A stretch of DNA of 54,629 bases from a virus: the IMG/VR virus record IMGVR_UViG_3300038696_000641, positions 1-54,629 of that record, one strand, 5' to 3'. The first letter of the stretch is position 1. The number at the start of each line of letters is the position of its first letter. A program made the position numbers and the translations under genes. Positions 48,117 to 54,629 of this stretch are shown here, one piece after another. The notes under the pieces were generated by a model, which did not search any database, was not told where the DNA came from, and saw nothing but the letters and a program-made list of their open reading frames with translations.

Positions 48117-48258
48117 CGCGAGCATATGCCACAACCTGATACAGATCAGCAACGCTAAGTACGTCAAGGCAATCGGGCATCGACTGCGCTCCATCAACTG
48201 TTTCCAGTTTCACCCCCAATACTCCTTTTGTTCCCGAATTGTTCCGTATTATGGACAT
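48022..48258 (-). CDS. Doubtful small gene converging on the repressor
   Basis: This 78-codon frame runs against the CI-like gene and overlaps its last 95 bases. Residues about 17-50 (VKLETVDGAQSMPDCLDVLS, then ADLYQVVAYARAI) look protein-like, and AAAAGGAG precedes an internal GTG at about 48210. The C-terminal part is the antisense of the repressor gene. It could be a small antagonist of the switch or a chance frame. Confidence 0.3.
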   Translation of the reverse strand: MSIIRNNSGTKGVLGVKLETVDGAQSMPDCLDVLSVADLYQVVAYARAIRAERVTAPAEGSRHDPHRSHPQGCPAVRK

Positions 48259-48305
48259 TTAAACCCACCCTGCAAGCGTGAGTTGCTAAAGTGACGCAGT
48301 TTATT

Positions 48306-48322
48306 TGTCGTTATTTGCGACA
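48306..48322. promoter_or_regulatory. Rightward operator O3 (TGTCG-N7-CGACA)
   Basis: A perfect TGTCG/CGACA inverted repeat with spacer TTATTTG lies upstream of the operon beginning at 48393. Its centre is 33 bp from O4, the same distance as O1 to O2. Confidence 0.75.
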
Positions 48323-48328
48323 TTCACC

Positions 48329-48357
48329 TTGACAGATTTGTCGTTATACTCGACATT
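48329..48357 (+). promoter_or_regulatory. Candidate promoter of the rightward operon, overlapped by operator
   Basis: TTGACA at 48329-48334 is a perfect -35 box. A weak -10 (GACATT) would lie at 48352-48357 with 17-bp spacing. Operator O4 covers the spacer and -10, so repressor binding would block RNA polymerase. Confidence 0.5.
48339..48355. promoter_or_regulatory. Rightward operator O4 (TGTCG-N7-CGACA)
   Basis: A perfect TGTCG/CGACA repeat with spacer TTATACT lies inside the candidate promoter, 38 bases before the start of the 48393 gene. Confidence 0.75.
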
Positions 48358-48358
48358 C

Positions 48359-48387
48359 TCTCCCAATAGCAATTTTGCCTTGGGAGA
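48359..48387 (+). promoter_or_regulatory. Hairpin covering the ribosome-binding site of the 48393 gene
   Basis: TCTCCCAA and TTGGGAGA form a perfect 8-bp stem around a 13-base loop. The right arm contains GGGAGA, the only good ribosome site for the ATG at 48393. Translation should need melting of the stem, so an RNA or protein switch is possible. Confidence 0.6.
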
Positions 48388-48392
48388 ATACA

Positions 48393-48626
48393 ATGCACCC
48401 CGACACTTACAACGGACGGCACGACTTGGGCCGGAACGCCGCAAACTTTGAGCGGGTCAATGATGATGCGCCGGTTGGCCTGACGTTGGCCCAGCGGTTT
48501 GCGCTGGTCACACTTTTCGCTGCTATTGGCGTGGCTATCACGCTGATGTTTGGACTGGCTGTCAATGTCTGGCTGGCGAAAGCCGCATACCTTCACGCAA
48601 ACCCTTTGGTCGGTCAGCCATGGTAG
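48393..48626 (+). CDS. Small single-pass membrane protein
   Basis: This 77-residue protein has a polar N-terminus and one membrane helix, FALVTLFAAIGVAITLMFGL (about residues 43-62). It is the first gene of the rightward operon under operators O3 and O4, so it is repressed in the lysogen or controlled by the switch. No family is recognised. Superinfection exclusion or host membrane effects are possible. The ATG at 48393 follows the GGGAGA in the hairpin. Confidence 0.65.
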   Translation: MHPDTYNGRHDLGRNAANFERVNDDAPVGLTLAQRFALVTLFAAIGVAITLMFGLAVNVWLAKAAYLHANPLVGQPW

Positions 48627-48787
48627 TCCGCGCCGACACGGATACATGTGCCGCCCTGCGATTGGCGAACAACGCGATCTACAATGCTGCGCGCCTTGCC
48701 CGCAAAGCGGGCGATCCCCGCGCTGATGAACTCAAGGCCTTGGCTTTGAAGTCTGACGATCTTGTTGATCGGGGGGCGCAGTCATGA
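48620..48787 (+). CDS. Hypothetical helical protein, 55 residues
   Basis: The frame reads MVVRADTDTCAALRLANNAI, then helices rich in Ala, Arg and Leu. It starts seven bases before the end of the membrane-protein gene and overlaps the Rad52-like start (ATGA), so it is translationally coupled on both sides. No function is recognised. Confidence 0.6.
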   Translation: MVVRADTDTCAALRLANNAIYNAARLARKAGDPRADELKALALKSDDLVDRGAQS

Positions 48788-49593
48788 GCGATATAGAGGC
48801 AGCACCAAGTCAGGAAGCTGAAAAGCCCGCTCAGACGGGGCTTGATCTTCTGCGCGCGCCGTTCCCTGCTTCCGCTATTTCAAGGCTTCCAAAACCTACG
48901 AAGAAGCAGACGGATGACCTTCGGGCAAATCGAAGCCTCGGCATTCGATGTGATCTATGTAAAGGCTGGCATCACCGAGACGTTGTGCATCTTGACTACG
49001 TTGGCCACGCGGCGATTACAGATCGATTGCTTGAGTGCGACCCAACATGGAATTGGGAGCCGGTTTCGTACAATGCTGATGGCAGCCCCGCCATTGATGG
49101 CAATGGCGGCATGTGGATCAGGTTGACTGTGTGTGGCGTCACGAGGTTGGGCTACGGCGATGCTGACGGCAAGCGCGGTGGCAATGCGGTTAAGGAAATC
49201 ATTGGCGATGCTATCCGCAATGCGGCAATGCGCTTTGGCGCTGCGCTAGATCTCTGGCACAAGGGAGATCTGCATCCGCAAATTAGCTCTGAGCCCCCCG
49301 AACCAAATGGCCAGACTCTTGAGCACGCCCAAGGCACTCAGCAAAAGCCTACCCTCATCAACGGCGACCAATTCATTAAATTGCGCGATATGGCCGATGC
49401 GGCTGGGGTAGACCACGATAAGGTTGCTGAGACCTATGGTGTCTCGTCTTTAAACGAATTGCGCGCCACTGATTTCGCCCGTGCGATGAAAAAGTTGGCT
49501 GCGACAATCACCAAAAACACACAGCCGCCCCCGAATGCTGGGGAGAACCCATACATCAACAATCAATACCAAGGAGCAGACAATCATGCTTGA
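48784..49593 (+). CDS. Rad52-like single-strand annealing protein
   Basis: This 269-residue protein has the Rad52/Sak-type core: HLDYVGHAAITDRLLECDPT, WIRLTVCGVTRLGYGDADGK and VKEIIGDAIRNAAMRFGAAL, followed by DLWHKGDL. Such phage recombinases anneal complementary single strands during replication or recombination-dependent packaging. A Cys-x2-Cys near residues 55-58 is extra. The C-terminal third is linker-like with a helical bundle. It precedes a coiled-coil protein by an eight-base overlap; SSB is encoded in the other arm. Confidence 0.85.
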   Translation: MSDIEAAPSQEAEKPAQTGLDLLRAPFPASAISRLPKPTKKQTDDLRANRSLGIRCDLCKGWHHRDVVHLDYVGHAAITDRLLECDPTWNWEPVSYNADGSPAIDGNGGMWIRLTVCGVTRLGYGDADGKRGGNAVKEIIGDAIRNAAMRFGAALDLWHKGDLHPQISSEPPEPNGQTLEHAQGTQQKPTLINGDQFIKLRDMADAAGVDHDKVAETYGVSSLNELRATDFARAMKKLAATITKNTQPPPNAGENPYINNQYQGADNHA

Positions 49594-50284
49594 TGAAAAC
49601 CCGCGCGCGGCGATTGGCGACAACAACCCGCCAACGCCGATTGAGGCCGTTTCAGAGGAATGGTCGGACGTTATCCAAGAGGCCCAGAATTGGACCGATG
49701 GAGAGCTGGTGCAAGACACCGGGCAGATGGAAGCCGTCGACCTCATTATCAGGGACTTCACAAAGTATTTGACCGCACTTCGGGCTGCGGGAGCCGAACA
49801 GACTGGGCCACTGCATAAGGCCTGGAAAGCAGAAGTTGCGAAAGTCAAAGTTTACATTGACGATGCGGAAATGATTAAAGCATCGCTGGTTAAGACAGTG
49901 GGGCCATACAAAAAGAAGCTAGCTGATGAAAAGGCGGAAGCAGAGCGCCTTGAGTGGGAAAAAGTCAATGCAGCAAGGCGCGAGGCAGAAATTGCAGCGT
50001 CTCAATTAAACGAGGCTGACATTGATGCGCAGCGCGATCTTAAGGCCAAGCGCAAGGCGGTGATCGAGGCCGAAAAAGAGGCCAAAACCGTCGCGAAAGA
50101 TAAAGTGAAGCGCATGCGGACGGTGAAAACCTATAAGATCTTCGATCACAGGGCCGCACTGAACTGCATCGCGCGAAGCAACCCCGATGCGATTACCGCA
50201 TTCATCGATGACTACGTGCGTCAGAGATTCAAGTCCGAAGCGATCGATGGCGTCACAGTCAGCGAAAGCAAGGAGCCGTACTGA
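49586..50284 (+). CDS. Coiled-coil protein partner of the Rad52-like gene
   Basis: The ATG at 49586 with AAGGAG upstream gives 232 residues; a longer frame would begin inside the Rad52-like gene. The middle is a long charged coiled coil (KKLADEKAEAERLEWEKVNA, about residues 112-131), and the C-terminus contains KTYKIFDHRAALNCIARSNP, as in small proteins encoded beside phage recombinases. A role in DNA annealing or nuclease control is inferred only from position. Confidence 0.6.
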   Translation: MLDENPRAAIGDNNPPTPIEAVSEEWSDVIQEAQNWTDGELVQDTGQMEAVDLIIRDFTKYLTALRAAGAEQTGPLHKAWKAEVAKVKVYIDDAEMIKASLVKTVGPYKKKLADEKAEAERLEWEKVNAARREAEIAASQLNEADIDAQRDLKAKRKAVIEAEKEAKTVAKDKVKRMRTVKTYKIFDHRAALNCIARSNPDAITAFIDDYVRQRFKSEAIDGVTVSESKEPY

Positions 50285-50487
50285 TGCTGACCGACAAACA
50301 GCGCCGCGTATTGGTCGATCTGTCTGATGGGGACTGGCAACAGCTGGTCCCACATCACAGCCGCTCTGTCGTGGCCTCTCTTAACCGCATGGGCTGCATC
50401 CGACCCGATCACACGCACATTCCATATGAGGAGCGGATCTGGACCATCACCCCTATTGGATTGGAATGCTTGGAGGCAACAGCATGA
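50284..50487 (+). CDS. Small winged-helix-like protein
   Basis: This 67-residue protein reads MLTDKQRRVLVDLSDGDWQQ, then RSVVASLNRMGCIRP and a short strand pair WTITPIGLECLEA. Helix, helix, wing order suggests a DNA-binding fold of the PadR or phage-regulator kind. It is coupled to the coiled-coil gene by TGATG. Confidence 0.55.
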   Translation: MLTDKQRRVLVDLSDGDWQQLVPHHSRSVVASLNRMGCIRPDHTHIPYEERIWTITPIGLECLEATA

Positions 50488-50750
50488 GCGTTTTGGATGA
50501 CATTAAATCGAACCTAGCAACGCAGTCAGAAGGCTATGCAGTCGTCAATGACGGTATATTGGTCACATCATCCGTCGATACATCTCGGTCGGGCGCTGTC
50601 CAGCTTTTTGCAGCTATTACGCATTTGCCAGAAGCCCTGCTTTTTATGGCCTTGTGCGGCAAAGATGAATGCGGTTGCTGCGAGAGGTTTCTCAAAAAAA
50701 TCAAGCCGACGGCGAAAATTGTTTCCGTGAAGGTGCAGGTGCAGCCATGA
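50484..50750 (+). CDS. Hypothetical protein, 88 residues
   Basis: The ATG at 50484 overlaps the preceding stop (ATGA), with GGAGG upstream. The protein contains a cluster CGKDECGCCERF (about residues 59-70) with four Cys that may bind metal, flanked by hydrophobic strands. No family is recognised. Confidence 0.55.
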   Translation: MSVLDDIKSNLATQSEGYAVVNDGILVTSSVDTSRSGAVQLFAAITHLPEALLFMALCGKDECGCCERFLKKIKPTAKIVSVKVQVQP

Positions 50751-50932
50751 AGACCTGCGCCATCCCAGACTGCCGCAAGAAGGCCATCGCAGGCGTGACT
50801 GGCCTTTGCGCCAAGCACCAGCACCGCAAAGGCTACTGCAAGTGCAAGAAGTGCGCAGAGAGCCGCAACCACGTCACGTTGAAGCCCGCCCCTTGGGATG
50901 CTGTTCCAAATTCAATAGGAGGGCATCGCTGA
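50747..50932 (+). CDS. Cys-rich zinc-binding protein, 61 residues
   Basis: It contains MKTCAIPDCRKKAIAGVTGL and CAKHQHRKGYCKCKKCAESR. Seven Cys with His make a compact zinc module similar to small phage DNA-associated proteins. Coupled to both neighbours (ATGA and TGATG). Confidence 0.6.
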   Translation: MKTCAIPDCRKKAIAGVTGLCAKHQHRKGYCKCKKCAESRNHVTLKPAPWDAVPNSIGGHR

Positions 50933-51387
50933 TGCCCACAAAAATTGTTCGCAAGCCGGAACACGTCAAGGCTCTCGCAGATATACTCCGCAAACGTAAG
51001 CTGCCGCTGACAGTAACGTGGACGCAAGGTGCACCGCGCACAAAGTCGCAGAACAGGCTGGCGCAGCGTTGGTTCAGTGACATTGCGATGCAGATGGGCG
51101 ACCGGACGCATGAAAATGTACGCGCAGAGTGCAAGCTCATGTTTGGCGTGCCGATAATGCGCGCAGCAAACACGGCTTATGACCTGTCATACAGCAAGGT
51201 GTTTGACAGCCTGACCTATGAAGAGTCGCTGCAAGCAATCGAGGTGCTACAGCTTCCAGTCACGCGCTTCATGCTCGTTCCACAGATGAATGAATTTATG
51301 ACCAAAATGAGTGAATACTGGACGCGCAATGGCGTTCGTCTGACCGATCCAGAAGCATTCAAGTACGAGCAGGAGTTTCAAGACTGA
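50932..51387 (+). CDS. NinB-like recombination protein (tentative)
   Basis: This 151-residue protein has the pattern TWTQGAPRTKSQNRLAQRWF followed by SDIAMQMG and ends with MNEFMTKMSEYWTRNGVRLT and DPE. A SxxQN...W helix in the first half and a Gly-Val-x-Leu-x-DPE ending are also found in lambda NinB (Orf), which binds single-stranded DNA and SSB to help recombination. Neighbouring Rad52-like and HNH genes support this. The similarity is weak. Confidence 0.5.
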   Translation: MPTKIVRKPEHVKALADILRKRKLPLTVTWTQGAPRTKSQNRLAQRWFSDIAMQMGDRTHENVRAECKLMFGVPIMRAANTAYDLSYSKVFDSLTYEESLQAIEVLQLPVTRFMLVPQMNEFMTKMSEYWTRNGVRLTDPEAFKYEQEFQD

Positions 51388-51752
51388 TGGCGCGTAGAGA
51401 GTTTCCAATATCCGTAAAGCGCTCAGCTTATGACCGCTCAAAAGGTATATGCGAATGTGGCTGCGGCCAACCATTCACAGACCACCCAAAAGAGCGGCCA
51501 GTGTATGACCACATTGTGCCTGATGCCCTTGGGGGGGAGCCGGTGCTGGATAACTGCGCGGCGATCCGCAAGGCTTGCCATGACGTCCGCACATTTCAGA
51601 AGGGCGGCGACATCACCAAAATTGCAAAAGCGAAGCGCGGTGAGCGCGGCAGGTTGGGGCTTGAAGGCAAGAAGTCGACCTTGCCGGGTGGAAGGGGCAG
51701 CCGTCTCAAGATGAAAGTTGACGGAACCGTTGTATTGAGGGACGCAGAATGA
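51387..51752 (+). CDS. HNH nuclease, small
   Basis: This 121-residue protein has CECGCG (22-27) and then YDHIVPDALGGEPVLDNCAA (40-59) with His42 as catalytic residue, Asn56, and KACHDVRT with His65 as metal ligand. That is the classic HNH order. The tail is Gly/Lys-rich. Unlike the homing-type gene at 44813 it lies in the rightward operon beside NinB-like and Rad52-like genes and may act in recombination or packaging. Coupled by TGATG. Confidence 0.85.
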   Translation: MARREFPISVKRSAYDRSKGICECGCGQPFTDHPKERPVYDHIVPDALGGEPVLDNCAAIRKACHDVRTFQKGGDITKIAKAKRGERGRLGLEGKKSTLPGGRGSRLKMKVDGTVVLRDAE

Positions 51753-51961
51753 CCGCCCGCAGCATCATCGAAGCTCGTCTGGGCCGCAAATGGCCCGCCA
51801 CACGCGCTCTTTCACGCGATCAGCGGACAGCAATCAAGAATTTGGCAATCCAGCTTATCAAGAATGCGGCCGCGCGCCGCGCGGGCAACCCCGCCTGCCC
51901 GCCCTGCAATTCAATGTGCAATCAGGGCCGCGATTGCCCCGCACGCCAGCGAAAAGGATAG
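51749..51961 (+). CDS. Small basic Cys-containing protein, 70 residues
   Basis: The N-terminus is a basic helix (RSIIEARLGRKWPATRALSR). The C-terminus has CPPCNSMCNQGRDCPA with four Cys, a possible zinc site. ATGA overlap with the HNH gene. No family is recognised. Confidence 0.55.
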   Translation: MTARSIIEARLGRKWPATRALSRDQRTAIKNLAIQLIKNAAARRAGNPACPPCNSMCNQGRDCPARQRKG

Positions 51962-51965
51962 CGGA

Positions 51966-52301
51966 ATGTTTGAAGGACCAATGCCTGATCATTCGCCGCG
52001 CCACCTCGCCATTACCGCGCGTTTCGCCTGTGAACAGGACGCCCTGACCCAGCTTGCAGAAGCCTGTGAACCCGACGAGCGCACATATCTTCAGGACTGC
52101 GCCAAAGATAGCAGCGATGCCCTGCAATTCGCATGGAACGGATGGTGGTATCGCCATGAAACAGACCGGCCTTGGACGCCCGCGATGACGGAGTACCAAA
52201 AAGCCCTACTGGCACTGCGGTCAAGCGATCAGGGCGGCATCGATTGCGATGCGGCATTCCCGCGGGGGAACAGTGGATACCTTGGAAGGAAGACAAGATG
52301 A
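51966..52301 (+). CDS. Hypothetical protein, 111 residues
   Basis: The ATG at 51966 lies four bases after the preceding stop. The protein has helices around ARFACEQDALTQLAEACEPD and a Trp-rich part (FAWNGWWYRHETDRPW). It is coupled to the next gene by ATGA. Early rightward operon; function unknown. Confidence 0.5.
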   Translation: MFEGPMPDHSPRHLAITARFACEQDALTQLAEACEPDERTYLQDCAKDSSDALQFAWNGWWYRHETDRPWTPAMTEYQKALLALRSSDQGGIDCDAAFPRGNSGYLGRKTR

Positions 52302-52714
52302 CAGACCAATCACAATGGGACTGGTTTTACGCCGCGTCCGAAGAAGGCCCCTATACAGGCCAGTTTGACAGCCGCGACACGGCCATATCAGAGGCCCAAA
52401 GCGATTATGGTGCCGATGGGTTTTGGATTGGCGAAGCAAAGAACCCACCAGTCCGCTTGGCCGACTGGATCGGGGCTGACCGGATACTCGAACTCGCAGG
52501 CGAAAGCCTTTGGGACAATGATCGCATTTCCTCGGAGTTTGACGATGGCGATGTGTTCGTTTGCACCAAGGAGCAGGAAACCGACCTGATCACGCGCATG
52601 AAGGCCGCCTGTGATGAATGGCAGGCCGCGCACGGTCTTATTTTCAGGACATACACGTTTGAGCAGATGCGCAATGTGGAGTTCATCGAGGCGAAAGAGG
52701 GCAGCGACACATGA
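52298..52714 (+). CDS. Hypothetical acidic protein, 138 residues
   Basis: It starts MTDQSQWDWFYAASEEGPYT. The sequence has many acidic and aromatic residues, and CTKEQETDLITRMKAACDEW (about residues 89-108) forms a helix. Small acidic phage proteins of this kind often mimic DNA or inhibit host proteins, but nothing specific supports that. Coupled on both sides. Confidence 0.5.
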   Translation: MTDQSQWDWFYAASEEGPYTGQFDSRDTAISEAQSDYGADGFWIGEAKNPPVRLADWIGADRILELAGESLWDNDRISSEFDDGDVFVCTKEQETDLITRMKAACDEWQAAHGLIFRTYTFEQMRNVEFIEAKEGSDT

Positions 52715-52776
52715 CCGACAAACCAATCACAACAGCGCCATCCCCTGCCTACCGCCCAAGGAGGACTATCCTATGA
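52711..52776 (+). CDS. 21-codon frame, possible remnant or leader peptide
   Basis: The frame MTDKPITTAPSPAYRPRRTI runs from the stop of the upstream gene to the start of the next (ATGA overlaps at both ends). Its first 26 bases match those of the gene at 53399 with one difference. It looks like the truncated head of that gene kept as a translational link. AGGAGG inside it serves the next gene. Confidence 0.5.
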   Translation: MTDKPITTAPSPAYRPRRTIL

Positions 52777-53402
52777 AAACCCTAACACGCAACCACTCAG
52801 AGCTAACGCTTGAGGTCAAATCCCACATTGAAGCCGATGCGCTGATTAAAGGCGAATACTGGAATGGCTCAAAAGGCTGCTTTATTGGATGCCTAACGCA
52901 TTCCAGCAACCCCAAGCCCGCATTTAAGCGGTTCGGATTGCCAGAGCCATTAATGCGGATTGCAGAGAACATCTTTGAGGCGCTTCCAGACGATGAAGGC
53001 CGCGCGTTTTTTGCCGCGCTACCTGCAGCTGTTGCTTGCGACGGTAAAGACCTGTCGCGAGTTCATTGGGCTTTCCTTGCCGCTGAACTGAAAACATTGC
53101 CCGATTTACCGGATAACGTGCAAGCAACAATTGATCCAGTTATAGTTGGTATGGACCTTCTTGCTGATGGCGGTGATTGGCCAAAAGATGCTGCCGCCCG
53201 TGCCGCCTCCGATGCCGCCCGTGCCGCCTCCGATGCCGGCGATGCCGCAGACTATGCCGCCCGTGCCGCCGCCTATGCCGCCCGTGCCGCCTCCGATGCC
53301 GCCGATGATGCCACATACTATGCCGCCGCTGCCCGTATTCGTCAGTGCAATACCTTGCTTCGCCTGATCTCAGAAGCACCTGTATTGGAGGAAACACAAT
53401 GA
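52773..53402 (+). CDS. Hypothetical protein with Ala-rich repeat tract
   Basis: This 209-residue protein has a conserved-looking N-terminus (YWNGSKGCFIGCLTHSSNPK, about residues 29-48) and a tract of AARAASDAA-type units (about 138-178), encoded by a repetitive GC-rich stretch (53200-53330). The tract should form an alanine-rich helix. The unit number may vary. Function unknown. AGGAGG lies upstream of its ATG. Confidence 0.6.
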   Translation: MKTLTRNHSELTLEVKSHIEADALIKGEYWNGSKGCFIGCLTHSSNPKPAFKRFGLPEPLMRIAENIFEALPDDEGRAFFAALPAAVACDGKDLSRVHWAFLAAELKTLPDLPDNVQATIDPVIVGMDLLADGGDWPKDAAARAASDAARAASDAGDAADYAARAAAYAARAASDAADDATYYAAAARIRQCNTLLRLISEAPVLEETQ

Positions 53403-53806
53403 CCGACACACCAATCACAACAGCCGCACAGATGCAGGAAGCGGCGGCGCGTGTCGCAAAAAATCAAGAATGCAAGCGCCGTCCATTTGACGATTGGGAC
53501 AAAGGAAATAACAGCGCAGTAATAGGAATTTGTGCAGCCATCCGCGCCATCCCCGTTACCGAGCCTGACGTTCAGGTGAAGGAATTGGAGTGGGACGCAT
53601 TAGACGAGGACGAGTACGGCCTTGCTGCAATAGCTGATGGAATGGGCATAACATACGAGGCAGGCATCGACGCAGATGGGTTTGCCTCCTGGTGTGAACA
53701 TAAGACAATCGAAGGGCGATATGTTGTTGTTGAAGGTAACGAAATGGATGCTATGGCCGCAGCACAAGCCGACTTTCAGAGCCGCGTCAGGGAGCGCCTG
53801 AAATGA
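53399..53806 (+). CDS. Hypothetical protein, 135 residues
   Basis: It starts MTDTPITTAAQMQEAAARVA with helix, followed by acidic segments (ELEWDALDEDEYGLAAIADG) and a C-terminal helix MAAAQADFQSRVRERLK. GGAGG precedes the ATG. No family is recognised. Its first codons are copied at 52711. Confidence 0.55.
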   Translation: MTDTPITTAAQMQEAAARVAKNQECKRRPFDDWDKGNNSAVIGICAAIRAIPVTEPDVQVKELEWDALDEDEYGLAAIADGMGITYEAGIDADGFASWCEHKTIEGRYVVVEGNEMDAMAAAQADFQSRVRERLK

Positions 53807-54030
53807 GTGATAGAGCAATCGAGCCAAGCGATGTTGAACGCGGCGAGTGGCCTGACACAACGAGAAATTATGTGGAGTGGCTAGAAGCCCAAGCCGCCCG
53901 CATTGAGGAGTTAGAGGGGGCTGCTAAAGCGGTTGAGGACTGGTGGTTGGACACTGGAATGCACAATCAAAAGGGCGCTCCATACTGTATATTTGCCATT
54001 CGCGCAGCCCTGAAAGGCGGTGACACATGA
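53803..54030 (+). CDS. Hypothetical protein, 75 residues
   Basis: It has a central helix YVEWLEAQAARIEELEGAAK, coiled-coil-like, followed by AVEDWWLDTG and IFAIRAALKGGDT. It is coupled to both neighbours by ATGA overlaps. No family is recognised. Confidence 0.5.
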   Translation: MSDRAIEPSDVERGEWPDTTRNYVEWLEAQAARIEELEGAAKAVEDWWLDTGMHNQKGAPYCIFAIRAALKGGDT

Positions 54031-54356
54031 GTGATACGCCACAAATCGAATGGCCACGCGAAATCTGGATGGCAGAGCGCGAAGACCACGACCAAGGTGT
54101 TGTCAGCGCGGTGCTTTCCGAACACGCCACGATTGCCCGCTGGGAAGGCGACAAAGAGCGCGACCGCGACTTTCACAAATACGTCGATGGCGACATTCAT
54201 GACACCGCAGAGCGTTACTACCAAAGCATCATTGAGGCAGAGCGCAACAGCGTCGCCAACCTCAACCGGTGCCTGCGTGAAAAAGACGCCGCCATGACAC
54301 AACTGTTCCGTCTGCTGGACAAGCATGGCGTCGATTACAGCCACCTGATTTCGTGA
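54027..54356 (+). CDS. Hypothetical charged protein, 109 residues
   Basis: It starts MSDTPQIEWPREIWMAERED and ends DAAMTQLFRLLDKHGVDYSH. Highly charged helical middle part with several His. Part of the coupled chain; no function recognised. Confidence 0.5.
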   Translation: MSDTPQIEWPREIWMAEREDHDQGVVSAVLSEHATIARWEGDKERDRDFHKYVDGDIHDTAERYYQSIIEAERNSVANLNRCLREKDAAMTQLFRLLDKHGVDYSHLIS

Positions 54357-54366
54357 GGGAATAAAT

Positions 54367-54483
54367 ATGACTGATCACATTCCAAAAAATCGTTGGGTGA
54401 AGGTTGTTCAAGCCGACACGCTTATGGACCTCTTGGAAGCATACGCCCGTGTGATTGTGCGGACAGAACAGGAGCAGCAATGA
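54367..54483 (+). CDS. Short hypothetical protein, 38 residues
   Basis: The frame reads MTDHIPKNRWVKVVQADTLM, then a helix DLLEAYARVIVRTEQEQQ. GAGGG lies about nine bases upstream of the ATG, and its stop overlaps the next start (ATGA). The coupled architecture supports a real gene. Confidence 0.5.
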   Translation: MTDHIPKNRWVKVVQADTLMDLLEAYARVIVRTEQEQQ

Positions 54484-54629
54484 CCCACCTTTCCTATGAC
54501 ACCGCCCGTTGCCTCAAGACCGACGACAACTGGGATTGCCCGCTTGCGCGTTACTGCCTGCGCCGGACCGACAAGGGACGCGCCGAATATCAGGCGTTTA
54601 CCGCGTTCAAGGGCGGCGCTGACTGCGAT
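54480..54629 (+). CDS. Cys-rich small protein, truncated at the window edge
   Basis: The frame starts MTHLSYDTARCLKTDDNWDC and contains Cys11, Cys20, Cys26 and Cys49 within the 50 codons visible; it continues beyond the window. Cys spacing suggests metal binding. GGAG lies seven bases upstream. No family is recognised. Confidence 0.5.
   Translation, partial: MTHLSYDTARCLKTDDNWDCPLARYCLRRTDKGRAEYQAFTAFKGGADCD

Noticed and set aside
53200-53340. Possible CRISPR-like or tandem DNA array
   Set aside because: The repeats are codon-level AARAASDAA units of a coding tract, without regular spacers.
1-54629. Search for integrase, attachment sites, tRNA genes and DNA polymerase
   Set aside because: None could be supported by motif or structure in any frame; they may lie outside the window.

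Overview
The window looks like most of the genome of a temperate, short-tailed (podovirus-like) bacteriophage of an alphaproteobacterium, probably a Rhodobacterales-type host. The virion set combines an N4 gp56-type major capsid protein, a P22-type portal, a large terminase and a single open reading frame of 4,915 codons. That giant protein is a polyvalent methyltransferase/helicase/protease of the kind known from Bcep22-like podoviruses. The host is inferred from a GapR (DUF2312) homologue and the general composition. No integrase, DNA polymerase, tRNA or CRISPR array was seen, so the window is probably not the complete replicon.

Layout. 127-1385 (minus): lysis genes (overlapping spanin pair, M15 peptidase endolysin, XhlA-like holin). 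1625-6191 (minus): a complete diversity-generating retroelement (DGR), with reverse transcriptase, template repeat (TR), Avd and a variable repeat (VR) at the 3' end of a C-type-lectin-fold tail-tip gene, fed by two tail-fibre genes upstream. 6299-21046 (minus): the giant polyvalent gene. 21147-38414 (minus): internal virion proteins, a second fibre/collar module, adaptors, capsid, a previously missed CsrA-like gene, scaffold, portal and terminase. 38598-47744 (minus): early genes, including a C5 DNA methyltransferase, replication-initiator and helicase-loader-like proteins, RusA, SSB, GapR-like protein, homing-type nucleases and a Cro-like regulator. A small ribbon-helix-helix gene (40277-40435) points the other way. 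47820-54629 (plus): a CI-like repressor, then a long chain of overlapping small genes with a Rad52-like annealing protein, an HNH nuclease and many hypothetical proteins. The last gene runs off the edge.

How the parts fit. A divergent Cro-like/CI-like pair forms the lysis-lysogeny switch. Two pairs of operators (TGTCG-N7-CGACA), each pair with centres 33 bp apart, lie in the switch and in front of the rightward operon at 48393. Late genes read leftwards, and related 16-bp near-palindromes recur in the gaps before late operons. Hairpins just upstream of the tail-fibre and giant genes suggest attenuation or processing. The DGR copies A-randomised TR sequence into the tip protein, giving changeable receptor binding.

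The strongest results are the DGR (17 TR/VR differences, all at template-strand A), the CsrA-like gene inside the capsid operon, the paired operators and the giant polyvalent protein. Several genes shorter than 60 codons were found by hand: 32049-32213, 40277-40435, 40641-40814, 46578-46706, 48620-48787, 52711-52776, 54367-54483 and 54480-54629. Positions 1-126 show no gene I can support.
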